Of a DNA stretch of 64,000 nt, positions 35,616 through 48,260 are shown piece after piece; the stretch's first letter is position 1; each line of letters begins with the position of its first letter. The position numbers were made by a program, and so were the translations under genes. The notes under the pieces are model-generated. The model had not been told where the DNA came from. It did not search any database and worked only from the letters and a program-made list of their open reading frames with translations. The stretch is from NCBI GenBank assembly GCA_006538405.1, contig BJKQ01000003.1, positions 1,550,001-1,614,000 on the forward strand, in the 5' to 3' direction. The stretch is from Hansfordia pulvinata (Eukaryota > Ascomycota > Sordariomycetes > Xylariales).

Positions 35616-38390
35616 ATGACACTCCTCGAGGACGCCACCGCCGCCGCCGCCGCCGATCGCTGGCGAGCCCTGCCCCGCGGCTCCGCCTGCGTGCTGGCCC
35701 TCGCCCTGCTGTGCGCCTGGAACCTGTGGGCGTACCTCGCCTCGCCGCTGAGGCGGTACCCAGGCCCTGTTCTTGCGAGTGAGTGAATGATGATACATGT
35801 CTCCTGTTCTTTTTCTTTTTTTTTTTTCTTCTTTTTTTTTTCCTTTTCCTTTTTCTCTTTCTGCTGGTGATGTTTTCCAATCTTTCTCTTCCTTTTCCTC
35901 TGGGCTCTTCAACCCCCGATGGGGATAGCGACTTGAGATAAGAGGCCGCCGTCCGACAGACGCGAGGACGGCCCGGAGCCGCGGCCCGCAGAGTCGCGCT
36001 CGTCCTTCTCCTCGCCGGGTGTCAGTCCGTCCTGCGGCTCGTCGAGGGACACACAGCCTCGCGAGCGACAGGATAAAACACGACAGGGTGTTTCCTGGCT
36101 CTCGGTGAGGCGCCAGACTTTCGGCGCCTCTTCTCTTCTCTTCTCTTCTCTTCCCTCCTCCTGTCTTCACCCCCCCCGGAACGTCGTGAAACCTTCGTGT
36201 TGTGATACGTCCAAATAATAATTCTGTCTGACCATCCGGTGTCGTGGGCGTCTCTCTCTCCGCCCACACCCCCCGTCTCCCCCGAAAACAGGATGGACCA
36301 ACTTCTGGCGCTTCTACCACGTCCAGTGCAAGAGCAACTACTTCGAGACGGTCGAGGCGCTGCACCGCCGCCACGGCCCCGTCGTCCGCCTCGGGCCCAA
36401 CCTGATCGACGTCGACTACCCCGAGATGATCGGGACCGTCTTCAACAACACCAAGGGGGAATGGAAGAAGGTGAGAGAGCAGCCTCCCTCCCCCCCTCCT
36501 CCCTTTTTTGTTCACCTGCCACAAAAACACTCCTCCCACAGTTTAGTTCACCCGATTGGCTGATGACCTTCACCTCCCCTCTCCCTCCCTCCCCCCAAAA
36601 AAGACAATCTTCTACGAGGGCGCAGGGGCCAAGCTGGGCCCCGTCATCTTCCACAACCTCTTCAGCGAGCAGGACCCGGCCCGCCACGACGTCATGAGGC
36701 GCCCCATCGGCAAACACTACGCCATGAAGAGCGTCCTCGAGCTCGAGCCGCACATCGACGCCGTCGTCGGGCGCTTCTGCGACATCATCGACGCCCGGTT
36801 CGCCTCCCCGTCCCCGTCCCCGTCCCCGGGCCCGGTCCCGGGCCCCGGGGTTGAAGAGCTGGACCTGAGCGCCTGGTTTTTGTACTGTAAGCCTTTGTTC
36901 AACTCCCCCCTTTCCCTTTACCCCCGTCTCCTCTCCTCTTCCTGTGACAACTTGACGTAGCATCTGCGTTATTTCGCCTTCCTCGGCGGTGTAACTCGGC
37001 CACATAAACAAACAGGGTCAGGGGGGAGGCGGGGGGATAAAAAGCTTCGCTCGCCCTCAAAAAAGGGGAAGAAAAAAAAAATAAAAGGACATTGGCTGAC
37101 CATGACCCGCTCTTCTGCCACGGGGTGAAAATATATATAGACAGCTGGGACGTCGTCGGCAGCGCCACGTTCGGCAAGCCCATGGGCTACCTGGACCGGG
37201 GTTGCGACTTTGACGGCCTGCTGGCCGTCGCCGCCAAGCGCCTGCAGTACTTTGTCGCCGTCGGCCAGCTGCCCTGGTTCAACCGCACCGTCCTGCGCGT
37301 CCCCTTCCTGGACCTCGGCCCCCACGGCCTGACCAGGATGGTGGGCAGCTGCGTCGAGCTGGTCAGGGGCCGGCAGCAGCAGCGGGATCAGCAGAGGAGG
37401 ACCGACGACGTGGGCACCACCACCACCACCACCACCACCACCACCACCACCGACCCTGCCGCTAGTGAGAAGGAGAATAGCAAAAAGGAGAGCGCCAGCG
37501 CCAGCGCCAGCGGAGGCTGCGGAGGCGCCGCGCCAGACTTCCTCGACAAGTTCTTCGCCGCCCGCGCCGAGCACCCGGACAAGACGGACGACCTGTCCGT
37601 AGTCAACTGGCTGCTCAACAACATGCTGGCCGGCGCCGACTCCACCGCCACCGCCCTCCGCTCCGCCGTCTACTACAGCCTTCGCGAGCCCCGGGTCTGG
37701 GCGCGCATCCAGGCCGAGCTCGGCGCCGCCGGGCTCCTCGTCCCCCTCCTCCACTCCCACTCCTCCTCTTCTCCTACTTCGCACGGCGAGAAGGAAGCAT
37801 CGCCGCCGCCGCCGCCGCCGCGGGTAATCTCGTACAAGCAGACCCGCCGCCTGCCCTACCTCGATGCCGTCGTCCGCGAGGCCCTGCGCATGCTCCCCGG
37901 CGTCCCCATGCCGCTGGAGCGCTACGTCCCGGCCGGCGGCTGCGCCATGCCGCCGCTGCCCCGGGCCGGCGACGGCGACGGCGACGACGCCGACCAGGAC
38001 GCCACCGCCCCCACCGTCGTCCTCCCCGCCGGCGTGGTCGTGGGTCTGAGCCCGTACACCCTGGCGCGCAACCAGCGCGCGTACGGCGCCGACGCGCACG
38101 CCTTCCGGCCCGAGAGGTGGCTCCGGGGGGAGGGGGAGTCCGAGGAGTCCGAGGAGGAGTACGCCCGCCGCCTGGGCCGCATGAACGCGGCGGACCTGTC
38201 CTTCGGCGGCGGCAGCCGCCGGTGCATCGGCGTCCACCTGGCCCTCGTCCAGGTCCACAAGGTCCTGGCCACGCTGGCCGCCCGGTACGACATGGAGCTG
38301 GCCGACCCGGCCGCCGAGTGGCGCATCCACGGCGTCTGGTTCCCCCGGCAGGAGGGCGTCGTCGTCAAGGTGCGCAGGAGGGGGATGTGA
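35616..38390 (+). CDS. Cytochrome P450, pisatin-demethylase-like
   Basis: Four exons (35616-35778, 36292-36470, 36604-36886, 37141-38390) encode 624 residues. The N-terminus has a membrane anchor (about 23-45) followed by the proline hinge RRYPGPVLARWTNFWR. Other landmarks are HGPVVRLGPN, SWDVVGSATFGKPMGYLDRG, the I-helix oxygen-binding motif AGADST (372-377), the K-helix E455-x-x-R458, the PERW region FRPERWL and the heme loop FGGGSRRCIG with the iron-ligand Cys570. The overall pattern resembles the pisatin demethylase / benzoate-hydroxylase-like fungal P450s, which are ER monooxygenases needing a reductase partner. It is about 100 residues longer than usual because of low-complexity inserts: Ser-Pro repeats before the exon 3 end, a poly-Thr/Lys/Ser block (about 301-330) and further loop inserts. 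No biosynthetic cluster genes adjoin it, so the substrate is unknown. Confidence 0.93.
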
Positions 38391-39487
38391 GGGAAAGGAG
38401 GGAGAAGGGGGAAGGAAAAAAGAAAAAAAAAAAGAGGGGCCTCAGGCCCAGAGAGAGAAGGATAATATCATTCGGTGACTGGGTCCTGGGGCTCGCGGAG
38501 GATCAAAGGTAATGTGATGGGAACCGGCTGCTGTGTGAGCGGAACACGGTGCTTCGCTATGAGCCGTGGTGTGGTGGTTGATGCTTGTGGCTTGTATCAG
38601 ATATTAAGTGTGGTTGCTCGGGGGTACCTCAGGTACACATCGACATGTACAAATGGATGAAAAAATCACAGCATTCAGCCAGTGTAGTCATTGATGAATG
38701 GAAGCCCAGTTGGAAAAGACACCCCCTGAATCGTTTGGGCCATAGAGTCGTCAGAACTGCCTGGCAGACAGTAGATCAGCTTCTTCTTTTCATCGGGTCA
38801 TGGGAACTCAGCAAAAACACTCACCTCATCCGTCATGTCCAGACTCCGCGGCAAAACGGTTCGGGCGTCAGTCACTGAGACCATCACGGGCATTGGCAGA
38901 AAAGCAAGTGTCGTAAACTTCATTTCGATTTGAGTCGAGTCCGTGTTGAAGGCAGAAACTGGACTGCGGCGCACTTGAAAGCTCTGCTGCAAGGAGCTCA
39001 GCCATGCTAAACCGCGTCTTGGTTTAACGGGGACCATGAATAACCTAGAGCCAGCGACCATGTGCACCCCATGGCAACAAATTAATGCCGGAAAGCGCAA
39101 GGAAAGTAGTAAGAAAACATGGTGCATGCCGAAAATCAGAAAACCAAAGGGTATTGCGCGCCAGCCAGACCGCGCTCAACCCCTACTCCGCACCGCCAAG
39201 AAAGGAGAGACGTGAGTGCCTAAAACAAGAACCCAACTGATACAGATAACGCCGCAGACCCGTACCCCCTCCATGCATGTCGTAAACTGTCCTTGTCGTC
39301 CAACCAACATCGTAGATCCACCTGCCCGTCTCCTTCCGGGAAGACCATTCGCGGCATGATATTCATGGTTAAATATGAAAAGTTGAGAAATACCCCCTAT
39401 GCGAATATTGAGTCAAAGTGTCGTTCAGCTTGCCCACCAGCCCCCCGTCTCGAGACCAGCCCGCAGAAACGGGAATGTTGTGGGGCT
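38391..39487. other. Convergent intergenic region
   Basis: 1.1 kb between the 3' ends of the P450 (+) and MAF1 (-) genes. I see no supported exon or repeat beyond short A runs. Confidence 0.55.
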
Positions 39488-40705
39488 TCAATCAATATCC
39501 ATTCTGCCCGCGACTTCCTCGCTGGCGCCGCGAGGTACAGGCTCGCGCATCGAGTCCATCTCCTCGCTGTCCTCACTGTCGTAGTCGTCGCTTTCTTCGT
39601 CAGCCGAGGGCGGGGCGTTCAGTGGGTCGAGGTCGACGTCCTCGTCGGGATCCCAGATCTCCACGTCGCCATCTACAAAGTCGTCGTCGTCGTCGTTGGC
39701 GACCACATGGCCGTTGAAGCGATCTCCAAGCCAGTAGTCGGCGCGTTTCGTCGCCCCAAGGCCACTGCTTGGCGCCGCGGCTGTTGATGCAGCAGTGGCG
39801 GCGGCGGCGGCGGCGGCACGCTTCGCCTGGGTGCTGCTACCGCGCCGTTGGGGCACCATAGAGGGCGAGTTGACGACAATGGGCAAACCTCTGACGTATA
39901 GGTAGGCAACTCTCTTCTTGGCCTTGTTGAAGAAGAAGTAGTGAATGCGCCAGATAGCGGCCTCGTCGCCGTCGAACGGGTCGTCGGCGGGCTGGTAGGA
40001 GAAGGCGGTGCAGTCCTTGAGGGCCATCTCCTTATCGATCATGGCCCACATGTGCGGGCCCCAGGCGGGGCTGCTGACCGGTAGGTTGGTGGAGTTGGCG
40101 GCGGGCGAACTGGCATAGGCGCGGTATGATGCGTCCAAGTTGGGGGACAGTAGAGCGGAGCCGTGTGGGCGGACACTGCTCATGGTGTTATCGATGGTAG
40201 CCATGACGCGGCGCAGATTGCGCTCGCGCTTGAAGTCGGATGGGCGCAGAACGTGGGAGAAGTCGTAGTCGGGATGGCTGGCGTTCAGGGTGGCAATGAG
40301 GTAGGCAAAGGTGCGACGGCTGTGAATGTCGCTCAGAGGACCAAAAGGGCTGGAGCGGGAGAGGTTGAGAGAGGCGGCCATCTCCTCGCGCTGGGGCGGG
40401 GAGAGAGAGGCGCCAAACTTGATGAGGGCGGCATGCTGGCTTTCGAGGGAGCACTCGATGTTCTTGTAGAGCTTCTTGTCGGAGCCGGCGGCCTTTGTGG
40501 TGTAGAGATCACAGCCGCCAAAGACGCGGCAATCGGGAGTGCTGAAGTTGAGGGCGGAATTGACCACGTCAAAGTCGCGAAGTGGGAGAAACTTGAGGGG
40601 CGCGGGTCAGCAAGGCAGGCGGATGGCGACACGACTGGTGCGACGCGGCGCGAATCGTGGGCAGCGCGACGGCGGCGGCAGCGCGGCGAGGAGACCAACC
40701 TTCAT
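39488..40705 (-). CDS. MAF1: Repressor of RNA polymerase III transcription MAF1
   Basis: Two exons on the minus strand (40700-40705 and 39488-40591) encode 369 residues. Exon 1 is just ATGAAG, spliced at GTTGGT to a CTCAAG acceptor after a GCTGAC branch site. The result starts MKFLPLRDFDVVNSALNF, the conserved Maf1 N-terminus. Conserved Maf1 boxes follow: GGCDLYTTKAAGSDKKLYKN, RRTFAYLIATLNASHPDYDFSHVLR, WAMIDKEM and IWRIHYFFFNKAKKRVAYLY. The C-terminus is acidic, and an Ala-rich insert lies at about 257-280. Maf1 binds Pol III under nutrient or stress signalling (dephosphorylated form) and shuts off tRNA and 5S synthesis. Without the 6-nt first exon an annotation would start too late at an internal codon. 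Confidence 0.96.
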
Positions 40706-43445
40706 CGTGGTGGGAGCGCGTGTTGCGGGGAGACGAAGCAGGGTAACGTGGGGTGATTATCAGGGCGAGTCTGTCCGGACAGGTGATAGGATATGGGGGC
40801 ATGTGAATGCAGGACGTGATGTGCGCCGACGTGGCCAAGGAGATGATGGAAGCGGCAGGCACGAGTGGTGAGGGGGCGCAGGCGACCTGAGGGCGCGGGA
40901 TGGGCGGTGGGCGACAGTGACGTAACGTAAGCGGTTTGGGAGGCGCGACAATGGGCGGCAGGTAAGGCTCGGCGTCACCTTGAAGGTCCCAGATGGCGGA
41001 GACGCGGATGTTTGATGCACAGATGAGATGGGACGACGAGCGAGGGAGGGTGAGTGTGTGGTAAGTAGGTCCTGTAAGGAGGTGGAGTGACGGCGGCGAA
41101 GGCGCGACGAGGATCACGGTCGAGGGGGGATGCGGATGCTGCGGGAAAGGGGAGGTAGGGTACATAAGGTACTCGAGACAGCACCTAGATCAAAACGGTA
41201 CCCCGTAGGTATGGCGAGGAAGGAACGGAACTTGTAGGAGGGCAAGATAAGGTTGAGGGGCGGAATGGGCGACGCGACGAGGAAACGGCAGCTGCAAGGC
41301 CGAGAGGCAGTCGAGCTGGCAGGAGCCGGGAGGTCGCAAGCAAGACACAGGCACACGGACACACGGGCAAGGAGGGCACGCCATCAGGTTGGGGCCAATG
41401 CGACCGCAACTCAATCCCTCCCTCCCCCTCCAGCCCACCACATGCCTCACCTCGTTCGTCTGTCTGCCCGCCAGTCGGGTCCCGCGAAGGGAGTCCCTGC
41501 TCACCCACTCAGCACCGCCGCACTGCAGCACGGGCAGCCAAGGCGAGCCCCGGATAGGATGATGCAACGGGGGATCAGCCTGGACTAGCTGGCCGACAAC
41601 GCCCGCCCACCGGAACCGTCTAGCCCGTTACGCCGGGTGGCCGGCTACGGTACCTTAGTTAGTGGTTTGTCCAGGTCCAGCGGCTGATAAGAGAGACAGT
41701 CCAACTGTCAGGAGAGGAGAGGAGGCAGGAGAACATCAAGATTGAGCTGTGCGGGCCAGTATGGTCAAACTCGAAACTTATTTGGTACATTGCCTTATCG
41801 TTGGGTTACGTCTTCGGCACGCCATGATACTCTGAAAACCCAATGGCGCGGCCGAGATCCCATCCATGTTCTGCATCGCGAACCATCCGGGTCACGAACA
41901 CGCCATTGCCAGGTGGCCAGCCGTGTCCAATTCGGCGCAACCCGCCCGACACCTCCTACAGATCCAGAAGACAAGCAGCTGTCCTCGCCCCCTCCCTCAG
42001 GTCGCGGCCTGGCTGCTGGTCTCGCGTCCACCAGGCGAGCGATCAATCAATCGGTCGGCTCTCGCATGCGAAACATGCCAGCCCGTCGCTGCCATGGCCA
42101 ATGATGCGTCCCTTTCGACATACGAGTACTGCCGTTCTGCGACCCGTGGCATGGGATTCTTGTTGACGCCCTGTTGGGCACTCGCACCTGTGTCGCCCCA
42201 TACGCGCAGCCCACATGCACCGCTTGGTATCCATTACCACATGCTCCGTAAATTACTCTGTTCGTCGTGCTCTCAGCTGCGCCGCCAGCCAGTCTACGCC
42301 CGGAAGCGTTAGGCGAGCCCGCCCTGGGAGGCCACCTGCCCCGGCGCATGTGGGCGCCCATCCATGCGGGATTCGCGGGGAAGACGCCCCCGTGGCCCCC
42401 TGGTACGAGCTGGAGGTATCCTGAATGTAGGCAGTTCCCCTGTGGGCTGCCACGGCTGCTTACGGCGAGGCGAGTTGCTGGCACACATCCATCTGCGGCC
42501 ACCTGCCTGGAATGTCCGTCTCCACCGACGACACTTCGTCCATCTCCCACGATCCCTCCCACTGCTCGCGGGCCCGCTCCCCAGCACCGCTCGGCGAATG
42601 AGGCCGCGCCACCGCAACACGGGCTCAGAGCGCCCGCATGCCTGATGTGAATGGCCCGAGTCGTGTCGTGCGCCGGGCTGGCGCCATCGGTGCCGTCGCC
42701 GCGGCTTTCGCTCTCCGGCCTCTGCCTCCCATGTGAGGTGCTCGCGCAATGTCATTAGCAGCCGTTGTAATGGCTGGGTAATACTGGCGTGCCGTACGCG
42801 CATCCGCAGCCGCTCCAGGCCTGCCACGTGCATAAACTGCGAAATGACGGACACCTGTCGATGCCCCTTTTGCTGCGACATGCTCGACCCGCAGTCCACT
42901 GCCTGCTTATCGGCACGGTTCAGTTTGGTCATTGAATGGTGGCAATCACTGCAGCAAGCCAAACGCCGAGCGTGCAGATGTAGCATGCCTGCCGGGCCAA
43001 TGGGGAAATGCACCCATGCAGAAAGCCGGACAGGGGAATGTGGGCGGCTCGAGTTGGACAGCCGTTGGTTGAGTGGTTCCATTTACATGACGGCCAATGG
43101 CGGCCGTGCCGGGACCTTGCGCCTGGCAGGTAGACCCCCTTACCCCGTTGCCGCCTCCCGCCGCTTCTGCCGCGTCTGCTACCCACGGCAGCCGGTTCTA
43201 ACACCATCCTGGCTCTTCCGCCCTCTGCCTGTCACACAAGTCCGAGATCCTTCATATTCCGTTGCAGTTCAAAGTCGTCCTGTGCAGACGGCCGAATAAG
43301 TATATTTGCCTCGTGAAAGCCGCAGCGTCGCGCAATTTCGCTCCTCGTCTTGGTTGCAACCAGTGCGCCAGGCCCGAAATGGGCCGACCAGGGCCGACAA
43401 AAGGGGCCCGAAACAACAAAATCAAACAGGCTCGTCGCTTGCTTT
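40706..43445. other. Intergenic region upstream of MAF1
   Basis: 2.7 kb of gene-free sequence. The overlapping frames at 42309-43082 (-) and 42733-43299 (+) look random. One TACGAGTA lies at 42121-42128, and CCTA/TAGG-type elements occur near 41650. Confidence 0.5.
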
Positions 43446-44541
43446 TTACATGATCCTCGTAACCTCGTCCTCGACCTGAAAGTGGGGGGTAAAAAAGAAG
43501 CGTTAGTGGCGGGGACGGGAACGGGGACGGCTCGGCGCGCTGCGAGGCACCGCACAGCCAGCGCGAGGCTCGGTAAGGGGGTCCGAGACGACTCGTGAAG
43601 CAGAAGAAAACAGAACAAGCTATCAACTGAACGACAACAAGCGCAGACGTAAAGAAGAATAGGCACGGAGGCCCCGCCGGGACTTACCTCCATGTCTTCC
43701 AGCGAGTCCTGCTGACCTATACAACGCAGCACGTTCTTCTTGCTGCTCTCTTGCAGCTCCCCTGCCAGCAGTATTTCGTCGAGAATGTAGTAGGCCTTGG
43801 TGAACGAGAAGATGATATCAAGCTCGCACACGTTGCCATAGTACTTGTCCATCTGCTCGACGTAGCGGTGAATCACCTCGAGGTTGATGAGCTCGTTGTC
43901 GTCGGCATCGCAGCCGGCGATGAAGAAGAGGGAGGCATATCTGCGGTAGACGATCTTGGTGTCTGCGGGGGTTCCGTTAGCTAGTGGGCCGCCGAGGAAG
44001 TCGTGGAGATAGTATGTGATGTGCCGAGGGGCAGGGACAGGTCATGGGGATGTGGGAATATTTGGCGGAAGGCCCAAGCGGTGACCTGAGAGGGATGGAA
44101 TGCTGACCCTTGTACTCGATGAAGTTGCACATGCGCGTCCGTCTTGCGAGGACTAGTTGAGAGACGTCCTTGACAATCTTCGCCTTGTCCTTGGGAGACA
44201 AGGTGGTGAACCATTTGGCTAGGCGCTGGAGGGGTAAGTGTCAGTCAGACGTTGAAGATGGCGGGGCCACATGTCGGCCACTCCACGAGCTACCGGGTGA
44301 GATAGAATCGCAGGGGCGGTAGTCATTGCGACAGGATGTAGAAATATATAGAAGGGCGGGGATTGACGTACCACCTTGCCTTGGCGGGATAGGAGAATCA
44401 GGTAGCTGTCACAACCTTAGCAAGCAATTCTTCCTCTCTGGACAGAACGGAGGGCAGAGGGTCGCGGTGAGCGAGGGGCGTGTTTGGCAGATGCGACAGG
44501 GTCGGGATGTGGGTGGCCGGGGGTTCGTACTTGATGGCCAT
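43446..44541 (-). CDS. APS1: AP-1 adaptor complex sigma subunit
   Basis: Five exons on the minus strand (44531-44541, 44372-44405, 44108-44225, 43688-43962, 43446-43475) join in phase to 155 residues, the standard sigma-adaptin length. The protein reads [20 protein letters not shown], then [21 protein letters not shown] and [21 protein letters not shown]. It continues with [23 protein letters not shown] and [20 protein letters not shown], and ends DEVTRIM. This is the sigma longin-like small chain that, with gamma, beta and mu, sorts clathrin cargo at the trans-Golgi and endosomes. The [21 protein letters not shown] block and the C-terminal length favour AP-1 over AP-2 or AP-3. The first exon is only 11 nt and the last only 30 nt. 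Confidence 0.96.
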
Positions 44542-46261
44542 GGTGGGCAGTCTGGTGGTGGTCGTGGTTCCGGTGGTGAGGGCGGTCGGGAGCTGATCAA
44601 GGGGAAGGCCGCTTTCCCATCAGGACACAGCCTACGTAGGGTGAAGCGGCAGGCGTGGGAGAGACAAGGCGAGTCGAGCAGCGTCGGAAAGCTGCCAACG
44701 GGCGCGGGATGCGGCAACTGCTTCGGAGAGGAGGGCGTGCGGCGTATTGGAGGTGTTGTGTGTCGTCGTCGTAGGTGGGCTGCCAGCTAGGTGGCGACGA
44801 GGCCTTGAGATTTGGACCCATCGAATGCACGGCACCAGTGGTACTCGGTGGTAGCTGGCACCCGACGTAAGGCTATCGGCCTGCCAGTGTCGGTGGGGTT
44901 GCCCCTGTTGCCTGTGCCTTGCCGCGGGTGCAGTGGCGGCTGGGTGGGAGGAATGGGCTATGATCACTGGTTCTTTGGCAGAGCCGTGTAGAACCACTGT
45001 ACGAGCATCGGCCGACACGTGAAGGCTCCACTGAACAACCGCAGGCAAACTGATACGAGTTCCTCGTAGTCCTCACGTGAAAGGCCTGGGCCTGGACTGA
45101 GCCAGTCGCTGGGGGCCGTTTTCCATGGTATCATCAGAGAGGAGTTGCAGAGCCTTGCACAGGGCGCTCTCGAACCGACTTTGATACTTCCATCGGACAT
45201 CCCAGATGTCATTTAGGTACCCACGGATGTGTATCGAAAGAGGTTACACAGTCGGGCGACTGCTCGCATGCCGTGCGTCGTCTTAGGGGCGGGATCGGCT
45301 GCCGGTTCCGGTCGCCGCGTGGGAGGGGCACCAAATACCGTGTGCCCCGCCATGTGTGTAAGTGTGCGCCTCGAGTGGTACGAGGATCTTCGAGCTCGGC
45401 GCTGCTGGCTCTCGAGCTCTGGTCATCTGGAAAGGCAGAGACCTGGCGCTGGCACGGACTTAGGCTGACGGCATGCACCAGCTCCTCTATCGATTGGCCG
45501 TCACGTCTCACTCGTATCGCAGGCTCGTTGCCTCGAGGGCCGCTGGGCAGACATCCATATCGCATCAGCTCCTCCCTCTTCACTCTGGTGCGACTGCGCT
45601 TCCACCTCTGCCGGCGGGTCCGGCGCTGCTTACCAATTATCTGCCCGACACGCCCCGATGTGGCCCCGGCCGCTCGACCTGCCGGGTCGTATAATGGCGC
45701 GCCGTCTGCCCCTCGGCCGTGGGGGTTGGCCGGGATGATGTGACGATTGTGTGTGTGGTGAACCCTTGCATTGCCTGTCTATCCTCTTCTCTTTTGCGGA
45801 GTACTACCTGCCTACGCAAGGCCATCGTTTTTTTATCTTGAATTTTTCTATTTTGCAGCCACATCCTACTCGCACCACCAGCACTCATATTCTCGATCAA
45901 CAAATTGTCTGCGCAGAATCGCACTCGAAGGCCGCTTCGGGTCTGCCACGCCCGAAGACCAGCACTGCATTATTAATACGTTGATACTAGCCGGAGCTGG
46001 GGCCCAGCGTTTGGCCCTCCAACCTGCCCTATCCGTTCCCATCCCCTCATTCCATTCGCAGTCCCTTCACCCCACTTACTCACACCCGGTCCTGCCTTTA
46101 CCCGCCCTCGCCGGCTGTAGCACAGCCGCCATACCATCGCATCGTCCGTCGCATCGACAGAGACAGGGCCGCCCGACTGGTCGCTCTGCTTTTTCCTCGT
46201 CCTCCTCCCGCTTCCTCGGCTGCTTCCAGCTTTGCCCTGCGTCCTTGCGCACGTCGCCACA
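44542..46261. other. Divergent promoter region APS1 / GCL regulatory subunit
   Basis: 1.7 kb shared upstream region of two divergent genes. No exon is supported. The side facing the plus-strand gene is pyrimidine-rich, as in fungal leaders. Confidence 0.5.
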
Positions 46262-47697
46262 ATGACGCGCATTATCTTGTCCACCGGGTATGTATGCGGC
46301 CCTTTCGCCCGAGATTCACGAGGTCCTCTCTTCTTGCACCCCCCCTGGCGAGATCTTCACCAAGCTGACAGCAAGCCCCGCGCAGGAACATCATCTCGGG
46401 CGGGCCCTCCATCATCCGCAAGCCCGGCACCTACCGCTCCAACCTCGAGCTCACAAACTCGCTGCGCAGCAACTTCCTCGCCGCCCAGCAAGAGTACCCC
46501 GAAACCCACGCCCACGCCCGCGCCGACGAGCCGGCGCCCAACGGCCACCACCATCACCACCACGACGCCGCCAATGGCGCCGTTGGCGCCACCACCCCCA
46601 GAGAGCCAGCCTGGACGCTGCGCGTGACCCCGCGCAGCGACGACGACGACGACGACATCAACGCCGCCGGCGACACCCTGTACGTGCCGCGCATAGACTT
46701 CTCCGGCGCTGGCCTGCAGGAGGACCGGGCCGCGTACGAGGTGACGGTCAAGATGTTCTTCCTGCAGCCCCTGGCGGCGCGGGCAGAGGCGGGGGAGGGG
46801 GAGGGGCTCGCCGCCCAGGAGCGGGCGCGCCACGTCCGGCAGGCGCTGGGCCTCGTGGCGCGCGAGCTGGGGCTCCAGCAAGGAGGAGGAGGAGGAGGAG
46901 GCCTTCCGCAAGAGCAGCAGCAGCAGAACAATACCCTTCGGGAGATCGACCTCCTCATCGCCTCGTTCCCCGGCATCTCGTTCGAGGGCGACTGCGAGTG
47001 GGAGGCCGACAAGCGCAACGCCGCCATGGGCTGCGACGCCGACGAGGCCGCCACCTGGGCCGTGCTCGAGTCTCTCGTCGCCGACGCCGACGCCGCGCCG
47101 GCAGGGGGGAGCAGCAAAAACGGCAGCAGCGAGAATGGAGATCGCGAGAAGACCGCGAACGGCAGCAGCAGTAACGGCACCACGACCACTAACAACAATA
47201 ACGGCAACGGCGTCAGTGCATCCTCGTCATCATCAACACCACCACACTCGACACTAGCACCAGCGGCGGCGGCGGCGGCGACCCCGCGGATTCGCCGCCT
47301 GGGCATCGCCGAGTTCGGCAGCGACAAGCTGGCCCGCTTCCTGCGCCTGGTGCGCGTGCGCCCGGCCGTCGACCAGATCAACACGCGCAACTGCTGCAGC
47401 GTGCCCCCGCCCCTGGCCGAGCTGGCCGCCCGGGAGGGCGTCGAGCTCTACTCCCACAGCGACTGCACCGACGTCCTGCCCAGCGGAACCCTGCGCGAGC
47501 TGCTGGGCGGCGGCGGCGGCGCCGCCGGCTTGCTGGCCGGCGCCGCGGATGCCGCCGCCGAGGCGGGCGCCGGCGCCGGGTTGAAGGGCGACCTGGTCCC
47601 GCAGTGGGTGGTCAAGTACACGGCGTTTGTCAAGGACCGGGGCGTCATCGAGAACAAGGGCTACTTTGCCGGCGCCGACCTGCACGACGGCAGGTGA
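46262..47697 (+). CDS. Glutamate-cysteine ligase regulatory (modifier) subunit
   Basis: Two exons (46262-46287 and 46386-47697) encode 445 residues. The 26-nt first exon (MTRIILSTG) joins NIISGGPSIIRKPGTYRSN. Aldo-keto-reductase-like blocks of the GCLM family follow: DTLYVPRIDF, REIDLLIASFPGISFEG, then RIRRLGIAEFGSDKLARFL, VRPAVDQINTRNCCSVPPPL and GVELYSHSDCTDVLP. The C-terminus is VVKYTAFVKDRGVIENKGYF. The subunit binds the catalytic ligase and relieves glutathione feedback, so it tunes the first step of glutathione synthesis in the cytosol. It is much longer than animal homologues (about 270 residues) because of His, Asp, Gly, Gln, Asn and Ser-rich inserts in loops. The stop overlaps a GTGAGA donor-like sequence, so a further C-terminal exon cannot be excluded, but the family normally ends about here. 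Confidence 0.93.
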
Positions 47698-48260
47698 GAG
47701 TATAGTAGGGCTTTTCTATTCATTTCTCGAGTTGAAGGGCGTGGGTTGCAATGAAGGGGAGTTGGCAGTTCATTGTCATTGGATAGAGCGCAGTGTGACA
47801 AGGTGAAGAGTGACCGGTCGTGGGAATTCTGCCCAGTTGCTCTTTTCGCCCGGGAAAAGTCTTCTGTCTGGCATCCGGCCCGCCTCAGCCCCTTCCTCTT
47901 CCTCGAGTGCGAGGTACCTAGTCTCCATGCATATATACAGTATTATTCTCGCGCGACGCTGTGTGCCAGTGACGGAGACGAAGGGAGGTTGGAGGTGCCC
48001 CAAACTGCTTTGGAGAGGAAACGTTATAATAGCTGGCAGATGTCCACCTCTATTAGGGTATCCACGGCCTCCTTGGCATGATGACCGTATCCTGTCGCAG
48101 TGGGGGATTTTTGTCCAAGCCCACGAACGACTTCAACTGCGCTCGAAACACAAAAATTCAACCTCCACGATTCTCTCGACGCTGGTATCCGTCTCTTTCC
48201 CTGAAAGCCGATCCCGGCAGACGCCACCGAGCCGCGCCGCACTGCCCAGCCCGGCACCAC
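47698..48260. other. Convergent intergenic region
   Basis: Gap of 563 bp between two convergent genes. Nothing supported. Confidence 0.5.

Noticed and set aside
36969..38330. 453-residue minus-strand frame opposite the P450
   Set aside because: Antisense shadow; the plus strand carries all P450 motifs in phase.
42309..43299. Open frames of 257 (-) and 188 (+) residues
   Set aside because: Composition is random on both strands and no exon borders are convincing.
47690..47700. Extra C-terminal exon of the GCL regulatory subunit via the GTGAGA donor
   Set aside because: The protein already ends at the usual family C-terminus and no convincing downstream exon was seen; kept as a caveat only.
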